A stretch of DNA of 64,000 nucleotides, from positions 18,998,501-19,062,500 of the forward strand of contig CM037459.1 in NCBI GenBank assembly GCA_021014325.1, written 5' to 3'. This stretch comes from Plazaster borealis (Eukaryota; Echinodermata; Asteroidea; Forcipulatida; Labidiasteridae). Below, one piece after another: positions 22,701 through 37,700 of this stretch (within the stretch, counting starts at the first letter, position 1; each line of letters opens with the position of its first letter). A program made the translations under genes and the position numbers. The notes under the pieces are model-generated. The model saw only the letters and a program-made list of their open reading frames with translations, searched no databases and was not told where the DNA came from.

Positions 22701-25700
22701 TTTTTTTTTTTTTTTTTTTTTTTTTGAGCACACTAGTAACACGGAATTACAAGGTAAGAAAAAGAAATGCGGTCGGGCTACCGGACACATACGTTTCCTC
22801 TAGTGGGTGCCTAAGATAAATTGGTACCAATAAATTAAATTAAATTGGTTTTTATTTCAAGTAAGTGTTTAGAAAACCAGTATTTTACTTTGTGTTCTTA
22901 AAAACTGTAAAAATATTTCCTCAAAAAAGTCTGAGGAAAGTGGCCAGGATTCACCTTAGAATGCACCACAGGAGCATCTAGGATCAAAATTTTTCTCGGG
23001 GCCCTTGAGCGGGCCCCGGACACCCCACGCCGTAGGGGCTTCGGGTTTCGCGCTCGCATTGTACGTACCCCCTCACAGTTTTCACCACACCAAGCACCAA
23101 CCTTTAATTTTCAAAGTTGGAGAACACTGAAGTTCAGACACATGTACGTGTACATTAACCCTATCCCTGCCAAATACAACAAGATGTGCCAAATGGTAAA
23201 AGTTGTTGCAGTTTGTTGAAGGGAATTGGTCTGCCGTCGATTTCACCAAACTCTTCCTAACTTAGGATTAATCCTAGGCAATGCTAAGAGATAGGACTAG
23301 TCTTAAGTACTGGTCCTAACTTAAGACCAATCCTATCTCTTAGCATTGCCTAGGATTAATCCTAAGTTGGGAAGAGTTTAGTGAAATCGACGGCTGGTCC
23401 TTTTTTTTTGTATTCAGAATCAAAGCTGCTATTGAACTGGTGAGGCAAGGAAAGTTGCATGGGTTAATAAACATCAAGACATCTTACTTGCTCTCCAAAG
23501 AAGTCAAATTTGAAGAGAGTGGATCCTCCTTCACATTGGGTCTGTACCATGGTTGGTGGACAAATCTGAAATAACAGTCAAGACATGACATTAGACCAGC
23601 ACAAAGAATAACAAAAGCACTGTCAAACGCATCTTGTTATAAAGAACACTGTTAAAAAGAGGTTCTGCTTATAAAGAGTACATTCTGAAGTCCCGAATGT
23701 CATTTTTGTTTTGTGTTTCTTTGTTTCACTGTCCTCTTATAACAACTTTCCAACTATATTTTTTGTCCAAATGATTTTGTCTATTATTGTGAGTATGGAA
23801 ATTAATGTTACATTGAATTGAATTGAACTGAATTTTAGGAGGGCAGTATAAATTGAAAAGTCCACAACAATAAACCATTTGTGAGTTAGATTTGATTAAT
23901 GTCTAGTACATTACCTCATTGTATCCTTTGTTGAAGTAATGGTCCCGGAAACTGAAAACCAAACCAACAACAATAAAAAGTTATCAAACATATAAACATC
24001 AAAGTTAACATTTTTTTTAAAAGAACAAAGACATATACCTCTGGGACCGAAACTGTCTTGTATCAAATGTCTAGTGCGCGAGTTTGTTTCCTTCATGCGT
24101 TAAAACAATGTACATGGGACCAAAGCGGTCCCAAAAATGTTCAAATACGCGCAAGCTGTCTAGTTACAAATAGACTGTGCAAGTCTCGTGTGTATTCGAA
24201 CATAGGGACCAGCTAAAGTGCGCGAGTTTGTTTCCCTCATGCGATAAAACAATGTACGTGGGACCAAAGCGGTCCAAAAAATGTTCAAATATGCGCAGGA
24301 CTTTCACGGTCTATTCTATGATCTCCCAACTAATTCAGAACTTTTAAAATTTATAGTCAGAAAGGCGCGTCATGGCCGAGCGGATAAGAACACCGAACTC
24401 AAGCTCTGGTGTTTCTGATCAGCAGAGTGTGGGTTCGAATCCCAGTCATGACACTTGTGTCCTTAAGCAAGACACTTAACCACATGCTTCGTCCTTCGGA
24501 TGGGACGTTAAGCCGTTGGTAATGCACGTAAAAGAACCCAGTGCACTTATCGAAAAGAGAAGCAGTTCGCCCCGGTGTTCCTGGTTTGATCGGCAGCATA
24601 ATGCGCCACAGCACCTTGTAAACCATTACATGGTGCTATGTACAGGACTTGGTCTCACACTTCAAAAACGTAGCTCCACATTACCTTGCAGGAAAATAAT
24701 TAACGTTAAAGCGCCTTGAGCGTCACTGAGTGACGGATATGTGTGCTATATAAGAAGCCACTATTATTATTATTAAAGGATGTTCTTTTACTATTGATAA
24801 CGATCCTTCAAATATATTGCTTTCCTGTGTAAACATATCCCCCAAACAAAACTTTTATTTATGTGGCCTACAAATAGAGGACTGTTCATCACACAATAAC
24901 GAAAGAAACATGTTAGACAAGACATTGAACATGTTAACTGTGGTTTTATTTAATAGTTTGTTCAGTATTAACTCTTTCGTTACGGCGAGCCGCTCACAGC
25001 GGCTCACAGAAATGTCCCGCTCGTTGACGTCACTGTTCGGGGCATCCCCATGACGTGTGCCTTTTTTACATAATTTATGCCGTATTGCCATCTGCATGAC
25101 CTCTGACCCTAGTTTCAGCGGCTTTAAGTCGCTGCCATTGGCTTTCCTTCGCGCCAAAGGGGCGTATGCAGGGTATTATTGACACAGGTGTTGTACACAG
25201 CGGCATATTTAATTACGTACAAACGCGCGAAATTCAAAAATTAAATTCCGGAGCGAAAGAGTTAAAAAACCCGCTGTAGCTCACTTTCACAAGAAGAAAT
25301 GTAAATGTGTAACTGAACGATCGGTTTTTAACCGTGTAACCGGCACAGGCTAAGTTCTACTTACAAGTATTTTATTTTCTGATGTATTAATTGCCATTTT
25401 ATGGTTTTTAAATCTCATTTTGAATTGGTAAAAATAAAAAATAAAATCCATGCGGCCACCAATAACTAAGCGAGCAGGGACGCTAAACATTCGTTTTATT
25501 TGGCCTTAGGTGCAGGGTAAGACAAATAACATTAAAAGTCAAATGAACTTACCATTGTGTAAGCCTTGATCTCACTTTCATGATCTTTGTGAGCTGCAAT
25601 ACCATCAAAAGAAAGAAATATACGTAAACACACAAATTATGCCAGCTCAAATTCCAATTTATTGATGTACAGTTTGTTCCCACCTTAGGGGTCGAGTTGC

Positions 25701-28700
25701 TAATAAATGCAGGTATTAATGGTGCACCAGGAAACAGTATTCTGTCACTTGGTGCTTTTGGTGCTCCACATATGGCATGGTGTACCCCCCTATCCCAGAG
25801 CCGTATATTGAGAGAGTTGCGGCAACTTGCGATTAGAAGCCATTTTGTGTCAAAAAAATGCATAAGCGAATACGGGATACCAGACTAGTCTGCCCATTGG
25901 GTTGTGCTGCATTTGGACAAATGGCGTCCAGCAACCACGTAACAGAAGAAAACTGGTCCCTCTATGTTGCAACTCTCTCAATACACAGCTCTGCCCTCCC
26001 CCCATTGTGTCTTCATTGTGTTCTGGGAATTTTAGGAATAATTTTTGTAATTTTTATTATTATTATTATTATTTTATTTTTTTATATTTTTTGTTGGGGG
26101 GGGGGGGCTTCTGTACAAGAGGGGAAAAGTGTATTAGAGTATAGAAACATTGGGGGGGGCTGTCCCTCTGCCACACAACGGTAAATCTCCCCTGGGTCTA
26201 TCACCCTATGTCTCTCACCGTTTCTCCTCGCATCATCATGTGACGTTGGTCCAGCTGAACATCAATTAGAGAATTCTACATAAAGGAATAAACATTTTTT
26301 AAAAATAAAGTAAATAAAGGCTTTTCACGAACAAACTCAAGCAAAAGTTTCAAATCAACAAAAGCTTCACTTTTCCTAACTTGCTGGCTATGAACCATGA
26401 AACATTCAGATCCCGATAAGATTGGGATGAAGTGTCATTTTAAAAAAATTAAACAGAGCAAATGAACCGAGGCCAGGTCAAGAAATATTCTGCACAGCGG
26501 TCATCCAACTTGAGAACATTTTTTCCCCGTAGGACGTTTCGTGTTCTTTGCAATGCCTTCCAAAATCTTAATTATCAAGTTGTAAACCCTGTTGGTTCAA
26601 ATCCCGCTCCAGTGAATTTTTCTTCGTTCAACCCTCAAAATCTTAATTGACAACTCAGATGTAATTTTTCTCAAAGCAAATTCTACAAAGAAGTATTTTC
26701 CTCATCTGTTTTATCAACACTACTTCCAGCGATCTTTGAATGATTAGTTATTTTGAAATTGGGACGTTTACCGATGGGTCACAGTACAAAAAAACTAATG
26801 GTAAGGTATATTCGATTAACGAGATTCCAGCATGGTCATGTTTAAAATTGTTAACTCAGGCATGATATTTGGTCCTTGGACAAAAAGTAGGAACATTTTA
26901 TTAAGTACAAGGGATGACTGACCAACATGTGCACATGGTGTAGGCTCTAATAGACTTTTCAGATCTTACTATTAATAACATTTTTTTCTGGTTTTTCCCC
27001 CAAGAGCCAAAAAATCTTAAAACAAACTAAAGTAGAAAGAATATCGTGCCCGTTAACCATTGTACTGGCTAGGTAATTTGACCTTTGGGTCACGATATTT
27101 GCCATTTAAAATAAAATTCTAAATTCTAAATTCAAAATTCAAAGTAATTGTTCAATCAGGTAAAGTTTTTTTAAAAGATTTCTCTCTATAGATGAGACTG
27201 ATATCCTCCTTCTAGCCCCGCCCATATCTTACCTCATTGATCAGGCTGTCTGCACCACCTGGTGGCGATGCACCAATCAGCTCCCAGTAGTCACATGACA
27301 GCTCATGACCTCCAGGGGCCTGGTCAGATTCAATAACGAAAATCGACAATGAAAATAATTACAGATGGCAATTTTAAGTCAGATGTTTGCACAAATATGT
27401 AAGCATCTAAGAATCAAAAGGCAAGGACAAAAAAAGATTTGAAACTTATACTATACTTCTTCATATTTTGTATTTTTTTTTTTTGACAAATAACTCTGTT
27501 TCAATTCTTATTGAGTACTGCCCACTAATTCCTTTTCAGTAATCAAGAAGATCTATGCCAGGGCTCGAAATTTGGGGGTAAAATCCACAAGACAGCAGGG
27601 CTTGAGTTTACTGCCCCAACACTATAATCACTGGCCTCGGGCCTGTGGTCCAGTGTAACATTCAAGCCCCGTGCACATTTGATACTTTCACAAAAACTAC
27701 TTCCAGCCATTGAAAATTATTTTCCCTCGCGTGTTTCAAACTGTTACTAGAAGAAGACTTTCCCTCCAAACCATACCGTCCATTGGACCGTCTTTATAAA
27801 TTACTTGTATGTACATTTTGCAATATGGAAATAAATGTCGAGTTGGATTGAACTGAATTGTTCAACTACAGCAGACAGTTGTCATGCCCAAGTGAAGTAA
27901 TTGTCCCAACTTGTATCCATTTACTTGTCCTAACCATAGTTGGGATGTTTGAACTATAAATGGGGCATTTCCTGATTCATGAAATTGACAGCATAACCAT
28001 ACTATAACAAGAGGTTTCTTGGGCCCAATAACACGACACTGCTTACCACAGAATTCTGCAATTACAGCGCGCTGTAAAGCGTGTATTTCTATGAGATAAG
28101 AGCGCAAAATTCCACCGTAAGCAACGCTTAACATTTGGGCCCTGCAAAGTGCCATCTACAAAAACATTTTGTTTTTCTACTCAAACATCTTAAGTTTTGA
28201 CTCACCTCTTTGCCATCAGGTAGAACCTTGATGACTCCATACACTGCTACTGTGCTCTCAGTGTAGAGTGTAAGGGCCTCATATGTGTGGCACTGTGGAT
28301 AAGATAATAAAGTTACTTATACCCATTCATACCCACTTGTGATCACACAAATGCACATACCATCCCCAAGTGTACCCACTAGTACCCGCTGCAGTGTTTT
28401 AATTGTAAAATGCATTCATTTGTAAGCCATGTCCATGCATTTATCTCCAATCCAGGAGTTGGTTTAGTGGTATCTTTCCTTGCCTTCCACCCCTAGGATC
28501 CGGTTCATATCACGCCAGGGGGCACTATGTGGATTAGGTTTTCAGTCCCTACCTGACTGCGTGGGTTTTCCCTGGAATAATTATCTGGAGCTTTCCTCCC
28601 ACATCTAAAATTGAAACTTCCTTCCTTGTCTTCTCTCCATAGGGTTCTTGGCTAGTATAGGAATTGAGTTCGCTTTTCTGAGAGTCCTTGGCTTCACAAC

Positions 28701-31700
28701 CAGAATTAATAAAGGAAATGAACGAAATGAAATGAAAATGAACAAGACCAAATATGATTATACTTACCAGATTATCATTGAGTACACACTGGATGACACC
28801 TGTTCCATCTCTTAGGACAATAAACATGAGGTTCTTGCCTTGAAAGAAATATAAAACAAAGACTTTATCAACCCAACTTCCACAACTCCATCAGAATCCC
28901 TCTCCTGGTTCTGCCATAGTTTGATGGATACAGTAGGTTCTAAAAATCCAAAGCAGCCATAGCTAGGTATACCAATCTTTACCAGAGTCCAAAGGTTTTA
29001 ATATTGATTAATCAAAATGTGGGTTATTTAGATTTTTAGTTATGGCTGTGGTGCACCTTACGTCAGTTCAAATTGAAGAAAAAGGCAACTTTTGTTTGTA
29101 CCTTGTCTACGAAGACGATGGACCCAACCTTGAATTTTGACTCGTTGATCACGATGTGCTGTTCCATCTTTAACCAGAATCTGTGTTTAAGGATGATCGG
29201 GAGAATATTCAAATACCTTGCATAGATATGAAATAATACCAAAATCTAACTGAGAAGAGAGTAAATGAAACCAGAGCTGCCAACATTTGCATCTTGCAAT
29301 CGGGGAGATTTTGTACAACAATCAGGGTTATATTCAGAATTACAGTCAACATAACAGGGAAAAAGTTTCCATAATCAGGCAGATTTTCAAATTTGTCCAT
29401 CTGAACATGGAAAGGTTGGTTTATTTTCAGGGAGAATCAGGGAGAGTTGGCAGCTCTGTGGAACACAACCACAAACATAACACACCACATGACAGTTGAT
29501 ATTTTGTTTATCCTTGTGGAATGGACCTAGACCAAATTTCACAAAACTGTTTACCAGTAATGTTCTTAAATATTTCAAAGTAGAAAGCAAGCGTGCACGT
29601 TCACCAGTGATTTGTGGTGTGTTCTTATTCAACTCCTAAAATAAATTAATTAGCACTTCTTTATAATCATAGCTACCAGCATCAGGAATGAGCAATTTAC
29701 CTTAGATGCCTTTGGGAGGCTGGGATCTTCAGATAACTTGATCTTTTTGGCTTCTTCAAGATTCTTCTCTCTCCTTTCTTGATCCTCCGCCTAAAAAACC
29801 CAAAGTACAACCACTGTAAGTTTATTTAACATTCAACGTTCACTAAAAATAAAGCAAGGCCAAAGCCAAGTATTTGATACACCAAAGCTGATATTTTAAT
29901 GATTCTGGAAACTGCCTTGAATGAATAAAACATGTTGCCTTGTTTACAAAAAGAACTAACCTTGTACATTCCATGACATTTCCTGGCAGGTAAGATACTA
30001 GCATGGTTATATGAGAAATTGTACATGCTATATCATAATTACAACATAAGCTTTAAAAACAACAGATGAACAAGTTTTGAGAAAGACCCCTTTCTTCATA
30101 ATAAATTTGTTTTAAATCGTACGGTGCACTTTTAAAAAAATGTAAGAATTTGTTAAATCCTCCACTGAGCTGTGCACAAACTGTGCCTGCTGGAAGTCCG
30201 GGCTCTGTGGCTCTTTTGTAAACAAGTTGTACCGCATGTTACGTAACGTGTACAGTTAAATCTCAGTGTTTCACCTTTGTTTTCATTAAATATCATATAC
30301 AATAAGAAACTTCGTTAAAATGGAAGACACATACCTCTTTCTTTTCCTTCTCTTCTTTCTTCTTCTGCTCTTTTTGGAATATCTTCAAAACTTTCTTACG
30401 CTGGGCTCCGGAAACTTCCTCCCACGTCTAAGAATGAAAAAAAAAAAACATAACCACCTGTAACCATACTAAATAAAAACCTGCTTTCTCTGATGCCTGC
30501 CTAGGTCTGGCACTGCAAGTAGTTCCTTTATTGTTTCTTACATACAGTAATTCCACAATGTGGAGCTCCATACCATTGAAGCTCTGCTAATCTATAATTA
30601 CCCAGTTATGAACCGAAGACGTGTAATGCTCACACAACTTGTCTGGACACACACACGAAAGTCGGGTAAGCCCGCTTTTGTATACACCCAGAATACCAGA
30701 ACGTTAACACGCCTGGACATTCCATTGTGTAGCATACACAGGCATGCACTTTCTGGCAACGCTTTGTTTCCCCCGTACAAAAAGGGACAATGGGTACTGG
30801 AATTTGTGCACAAAATCTCCCTTTTTCCTGTGGGTCATTGTGTAAACCCCGATTCCAGACCTTTGTCCTTTTGTTGTACAAATAAGGATTATGAGAGATC
30901 AGATAATTCTAAAAACTGGTCGAATGACCTTAAACTTTATAAGAAAATACAAGGATGGGTAAGTGCTTAGTGCAAAAGAAAAAGTGCTCGATTATAAAAA
31001 TGGAGGAATTCTGATAACTACTGGAATAAAGTGATTGATACCTCAAATTGATATTTTTGTTTAATGTATTTAAATCTTTCTGGCAATGAAACAAAGGGAT
31101 CCCAAAAAGCGATCAGTACTGTAACCCATAGGGCCTGAAGATACCTGTGTGGAGAAGACACATTAGAAATGCCTATGAGCTTTAGACGTGGGAGGAAAAC
31201 CACTTAAAGAGAAACCCAGAAATTATATGGGCAGGAATTAAAATGGGGTTTTTGATGGTGAAAGGCAGGGCACAATACAACTAACACCCCGTTCAGACAG
31301 GCGCTCCAGAGTCACGCTGAACCAAATAGATAAGGAGCGACTTTAGGTCGACCCAAATAGGTTTCGGTTTCAGACAGGCGAACTTAACATAACATTAACA
31401 TTAGGTTCCGCTCATGACAAGATTGACGTCTGAAACCAAGACGCTCCATAGTCGTTCCGAACGACTGCAACAGTCGGTCTTTTGACTTCCGGTGCATTCA
31501 GTCGCTCCTAACTGTTTCAGACGTCAAACTTTTCATGTACTTAATTCAATAGTTTGGTTTGGTGTGACTCTAGAGCCCCTGTCTGAACCGGGTGTAAGCA
31601 AACCTGATACCTGACCCTCATGCTTCTTGGTTATTATGTCATCTATAAAATAAATTTCCAAAACACAACCATTAGAGTTTCATTGCCAAAGCCATAACTA

Positions 31701-34700
31701 TTTGTTGTGAAGATCTTGCAAAGTTTAACCAAAACCAGAAGAAGTGCAATAGCCACTCCATTTTTTTTTTCAGACAAAAGACTATCTAGGCTTAAACTTC
31801 AAGGTATCTTGTCATTGACCTTACCTGACCTTCGACCTTGGAGTCACACATGAACTTCGGAAAGGGCTCTTTACCAGAAACTTGCATTGCCTGGAAGTTA
31901 AAATTAAAATCAACAAAAAATGATAGTCAGTATTGCCAGTGATCTATTTTTATTTACAATAAATGTATTTTTTTAATAAATGAAATGTCAATTTAAATGT
32001 TAGATGACACCCTCAAGATATATTTGAGTATCCCACGCCCCCCCCCCCCACTTGGGGAGGGAGGAAAAACTTCATAATGTTACTGACCCTTTGAAAGGAA
32101 ATTCACTGTCTTCAACCTTAAATTTCCTAGGAGTTATGGCCATGCACATTGCCAAATACATTAAAATAACAATTTCTCAACAATATATAGATAATAACCC
32201 AAATGTTCATATTCTGTTCAAATGAAGAAGTGACTAAAGAAGGATATACATAAATTTATTTTTACTGATTACCAGTTTAATGTTGCATTTATTAGTCTTG
32301 AACATAACCAATTATAGAATGGCACCGGCTGTTTCTTATAGTCAAAACGTATCTTTTATTTTAAATTCCAAAAGGTAAGAAATTTAAGATCAATAATAAT
32401 AATAACATGCAGTTCTTATAAAGTGCTTTATCACACCCGAGGGTATCTAACAGCGTGCACTATTTTGTCTACAAGGTATGTGGAAGCAATGTTAGAAATA
32501 TAAGACCCATTTGTGTTCCATGAGAAAATTGATCAATAATTATTGCATACCTTCAGAAGTGACTTGAGTGGTTTTTGCTCTGATCCAACTCCATCCTCAT
32601 CGTTTCCTTTGTCTGAAATGTACAACATCTCCATCTTGGCTCCTACAAAATAGTATAAAGTAGAAATACAATGACAGTTTTACATGTTATTCTGGTAAAA
32701 CTAAACAATGATGCCGAATCCATGCCATCTTCAATGAATTTTGACCAAAAATAGTTATCTTGTTTTACCAAATTAAGATATTTTTGTGGTCATAACAAGT
32801 GTGAAAAACCAGCTGTCAGATTAAGCACTTTTACTCCATCAACAACAACAACCCACACCTGTAGATCATAACCCTTGGTCTTTGTGGGTGTAGAGCTTAG
32901 TTTCCAACTTATATTGCAAGTTTGGTAAAAGACCTTAATCAATATACGCTTTCATTTTTTGAGGAGGTTTTTGCATATAATTCGGCAAAAGTGTTGCGCT
33001 AGCATTCTGAATGTACATGTATGTACAGTGTGTTGAGAAAGTTTTAGGTGACTACTCACCAAAGAAAACTTAAGTTAGTGCTGGCTATAGACCATAAAAG
33101 TTAGAACTATCAATGATGATTTTGAAAACGTAGGCCTATAGCATTACGGAGGCCCAAAATGTGTGACTGACTCCTAAAGGCTCACGGGGAGCCTTAATAG
33201 TTCTAGAAGTATGCTAGCACTATCCCTATCCCTAGTCTCCGTTGCACTGCACGATATCCTGGGTAGATAAATAAAGCTTCTCCACAATGCAAACAAAAAT
33301 TCAACTTATGTTTGTTTATATTTTTACCTATCCTTTCTCTATGATTTAAGAAGCTGAATCATTACTAAAAAATAAATCGACAACTCAACTTCTCAAGACA
33401 ACTAAAGATACTCAAAATTAAACGAATTCTACCTGTATTTGTATGTGCTTCTTATTTAGAAATATACATTATAATGAATGTAATAAATTAAATAAAGAAA
33501 TACAAATAATATGAACTTCTAATCTAAGTTCTAAGTTCTAGGAAGTGGGTTAGCATCATGATGACTTAATTATTTAAAGTATATTCTAACGAAAACAAAA
33601 GAAAACATTTATATACACTGGTCTACCAAACAGATGGCGGTCTTTCGATTGTGGGGCACTACACTATCTATGAGTATGATACAGTACAAGTTCACTGCGC
33701 TTGTCGTAATTCTACAAGAAACTGTTGATAATGTGTCATAATTTCTACAATAAGAAACGACTGTTGTTTGTTGAATAGTTCCAGTTTACCAATGTTTTTA
33801 ACTCTTCTGAGAAAAATAGCAATTAGGTGTTTTTTTCGGCAGTCATCATATTATATGTTTAAAAGCACAGTTCATGGTAAATTGTGTTGAGTTGTCTTGA
33901 GTTGCATTGGGTTTTTCTGTCCGTATGACCCCTCTAGAACCACCCCCCCCCCCCCTCTACATACATCATGATCATGACACCGGGCAAATGAATGATGAGC
34001 TAAGCCACAAGAGTGAAACTGAGAACTGTTGGGGCAAAATCTAGTCCCCAAAGAATGAAAATAATGGTGAAAGGGGAATTTCCCACAGTGTGAAATAATG
34101 TACAAACACAACGGCTGGTGAGTGTCGTGAACATGCTAAAGAATGTACAAAGTCAACGGCTGTTGCATTCCGTGATGACATTAAATAATAATAGATGCTT
34201 CTTATAATTATAGCGCACATATCCGTCACTCAGTGACGCTCAAGGCGCTTCAACATTCATTATTTTCCTGCAAGGTATTGTGGAGCTACCTTTTTTTGAA
34301 GTATGAGACCAAGTCCTTTTACATAGCACCATGTAATGGTTTACAAGGTGCTGTGATACAGTCTAAGTATAGTATCTATGATACAGTCCAAGTTCACTGC
34401 GCTTGTCGTAATTCTACAAGAAACTAAATTTGTCGTAGTCCTACAAAGTACAATTAACAAGAAACGACTGTTGATTAGTTTACCAATATTTTTAACTCTT
34501 TTGAGAAAAATAGCGATTAGGTGTTTTTTTGGCAGTGCAGTCATCATATTATACGTTCCAAAGCACACGAAGACTTCATGGTAAATTGTGTTGAGTTGTC
34601 TTGAGTTGCATTGAGTTTTTCCGTCAATATGACCCCTCTAGAACCACCCCCCCCTCTTCATACATCATGATCATGACAGGGGAATTTCCCACAGTGTGAA

Positions 34701-37700
34701 ATAATGTACAAACACAACGGCTGGTGAGTGTCGTGAACATGCTAAAGAATGTACAAAGTCAACGGCTGTTGCATGACATGATGACATTAAATAATAATAG
34801 ATGCTTCCTATAATTATAGCGCACATATCCGTCACTCAGTGACGCTCAAGGCGCTTCAACATTCATTATTTTCCTGCAAGGTATTGTGGAGCTACCTTTT
34901 TTTGAAGTATGAGACCAAGTCCTTTTACATAGCACCATGTAATGGTTTACAAGGTGCTGTGATCCAGTCTAAGTATAGTATCTATGATACAGTCCAAGTT
35001 CACTGCGCTTGTCGTAATTCTACAAGAAACTAAATTTGTCGTAATTCTACAAAGTACAATTAACAAGAAACGACTGTTGATTAGTTTACCAATATTTTTA
35101 ACTCTTTTGAGAAAAATAGCGATTAGGTGTTTTTTTGGCAGTCATCATATTATACGTTCCAAAGCACACGAAGAGTTAATGGTAAATTGTGTTGAGTTGT
35201 CTTGAGTTGCATTGAGTTTTTCCGTCCGTATGACCCCTCTAGAACCACCCCCCCCCCCTCTTCATACATCATGATCATGACAGGGGAATTTCCCACAGTG
35301 TGAAATAATGTACAAACACAACGGCTGGTGAGTGTCGTGAACATGCTAAAGAATGTACAAAGTCAACTGCTGTTGCATGACGTGATGACATTAAATAATA
35401 ATAGATGCTTCTTATAATTGTAGCGCACATATCCGTCACTCAGTGACGCTCAAGGCGCTTCAACGTTCATTATTTTCCTGCAAGGTATTGTGGAGCTACC
35501 TTTTTTTGAAGTATGAGACCAAGTCCTTTTACATAGCACCATGTAATGGTTTACAAGGTGCTGTGATACAGTCTAAGTATAGTATCTATGATACAGTCCA
35601 AGTTCACTGCGCTTGTCGTAATTCTACAAGAAACTAAATTTGTCGTAATTCTACAAAGTACAATTAACAAGAAACGACTGTTTAGCTCAACTATAGAATG
35701 CAGGGCCACTTCAGAGCTGTATATAAGAACACACTGGTGAAGAGGGATTGTTTAACAAAGGGAAATATAGTCCACACACCAAGAGGCCCTGCATTCTATA
35801 GTTACTCCCGACTGTTTAGGTGTTTTTTGGCAGTCATCATATTATATGTTCAAAAGCACAGTTTGTGGTAAATTGTGTTGAGTTGTCTTGAGTTGCATTG
35901 AGTTTTTCCGTCCGTATGACCCCTCTAGAACCCCCACCCCCCCCTACATCATGACATCGGGGCTATGCACTAGATGCAGTTTATTGATATAGGAGGTCCT
36001 GTTTTCAGGGCTTCCCTGAAATCGATGCAAATCTTTTACCTCTCTGCGCGCGATGTAAACAGTCCCTAGATACAATTTTTGTGGTTCGACTTGCCAAGCA
36101 AAGAGTCTCCTCTCCTTTGACCAAAACTTAGAATTATGTGAGGCTCCACTGGCAAGTTGCACTTGTATTGCAAAAATTTGTGGTATTTTAGGCATTTCTA
36201 CAAGGTACAAAAATATGTCATACTGTCGGGGCCATAAAACAAAATTTGCCCGCCGAAAAAGTTTCATCGAACAATTTTTCAATTCACAATTCATGATGAT
36301 AAAATTATGTGACTTAAAATTCTGCTGAGCATTCTGGGGAAAAAAATACAGAGGCTTAAAGAAGCCATGTGCCTTATATCATTTTCTAAACAGTCTGGAG
36401 AATTTTTTTTTAAACCCTCATATCATTTATTATTAATAACATTAAAATTTAAACATTGGCTTTGTGATTCAAATATCACTGTTTATTGATATGCTTTATT
36501 ATAAATGTTAAGAAACATAAAAAGATTCAAAACTTTTTTAAAAATCAGATTTGAAAGCCAAGACTTATTGAATTTTTTTTTTATTTTTTTTTTTTTTATA
36601 GTTTTTGCAAATTACCATCGTAATTTTTAAAATTAAATAAAAAATATTTTGAATAAAATGAAGACAACTGCTTGAGAGTCATACACAACGTCTCACAGAA
36701 CACTTGAAGTCACTGCAGATGTTTCTTCTGCGTATGGCTTCACCAGGACACCATACTTTCTTGTTTGCCTCGAAAACAGGTCAAACTCAAAACACGGGGA
36801 CGCTATTGAAGTCTCCTCGTATCCCCATTATTTGCGCACGTAATAATTGAAATTGAATTTTGACTTGATTAACAGAATCAAGAACAACTTTTAGCTTTAA
36901 TTTTAATTGTCTGATGTCAAAGCCCACCTGAGAGGAGAATTTGAAGCCCGCAGAACATCGTCAAAGCACAACGAAACTCGTCGTCTGCAATCGACCCCGA
37001 TTTGTCAAGTTTCGTTTTCCGTCACATGAATTCGCGCACTTGGACTGGAACGCCACTACGGAGTCCCTATTGTCCCGCCTTTCTTCTAAATGCTTTAGTC
37101 CATGCGGCAGGGAAGCTGCCGGTTGAAATCGGCAGTGATAATTATTTACGGGAAGGGGTGGTGGGGTTGGCGAGGTGGGAAATGGACTCTGCGCTGTTAT
37201 CACAAAGTTGGTAAGCCGCGTCCAGTTAAATGCAAACAATTGGTAATTTCTGAAAAAAGGATTATAAGGCGCACGTCCACTTCAACCTTCCGTAGTATTT
37301 TGTACGCCCTCTGTTGTTAAATGAAAATCACGTGGTCTTGTAATTTAAGTATTGAAGTATGGCAGACGATACGCACAGAACTTTCAGTGTTTTTCGTTTT
37401 TTTTAATCGACCATCTTATCTAGCTATGTTTTGTATTTAGTCTAAAAAGGTAAGATTGTATACTACATTTTGTAGTTTATCTAAAATCTTACCGGAAAGG
37501 CTTTGATTTTCCACATCTTCGCAGGAAATTGTTTATCGGGCTTTATACTTTCATGAAATAAAACAAATTGAGTCACTGCGTATTGTAAACAAAATAATAT
37601 GCGTCGGGAAAGGTACCTGCGTGAATATTTGTGATGCGCGAAATTGGGGTACTGGAGGATCATCGAAGATCGGTGCGTGGTGTGAAAGTTTCAATGTCTA

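Larger units (their letters stand above)
33677..35960. repeat. Tandem array, unit about 605 bp, 3.5 copies
   Basis: gatacagt(a/c)caagttcac starts at 33677, 34380, 34986 and 35590 (steps 703, 606, 604). Each unit has an imperfect gacccctctagaaccaccc block; every unit boundary region carries the reversed 3' part of a family A SINE. The first unit is longer by about 100 bp; the last is cut short and has a MITE insertion. It lies in NARS1 intron 1. Confidence 0.93.

Noticed and set aside
24366..24450. tRNA-Leu gene candidate
   Set aside because: A- and B-box-like blocks are present, but the acceptor stem does not close and a SINE body with an att tail follows; the same holds at 46027 and 56573.
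36941..37320. Open frames in the large inverted repeat arms
   Set aside because: Mirror-image frames occur in both arms because the DNA is an inverted repeat; no transposase motif is visible.
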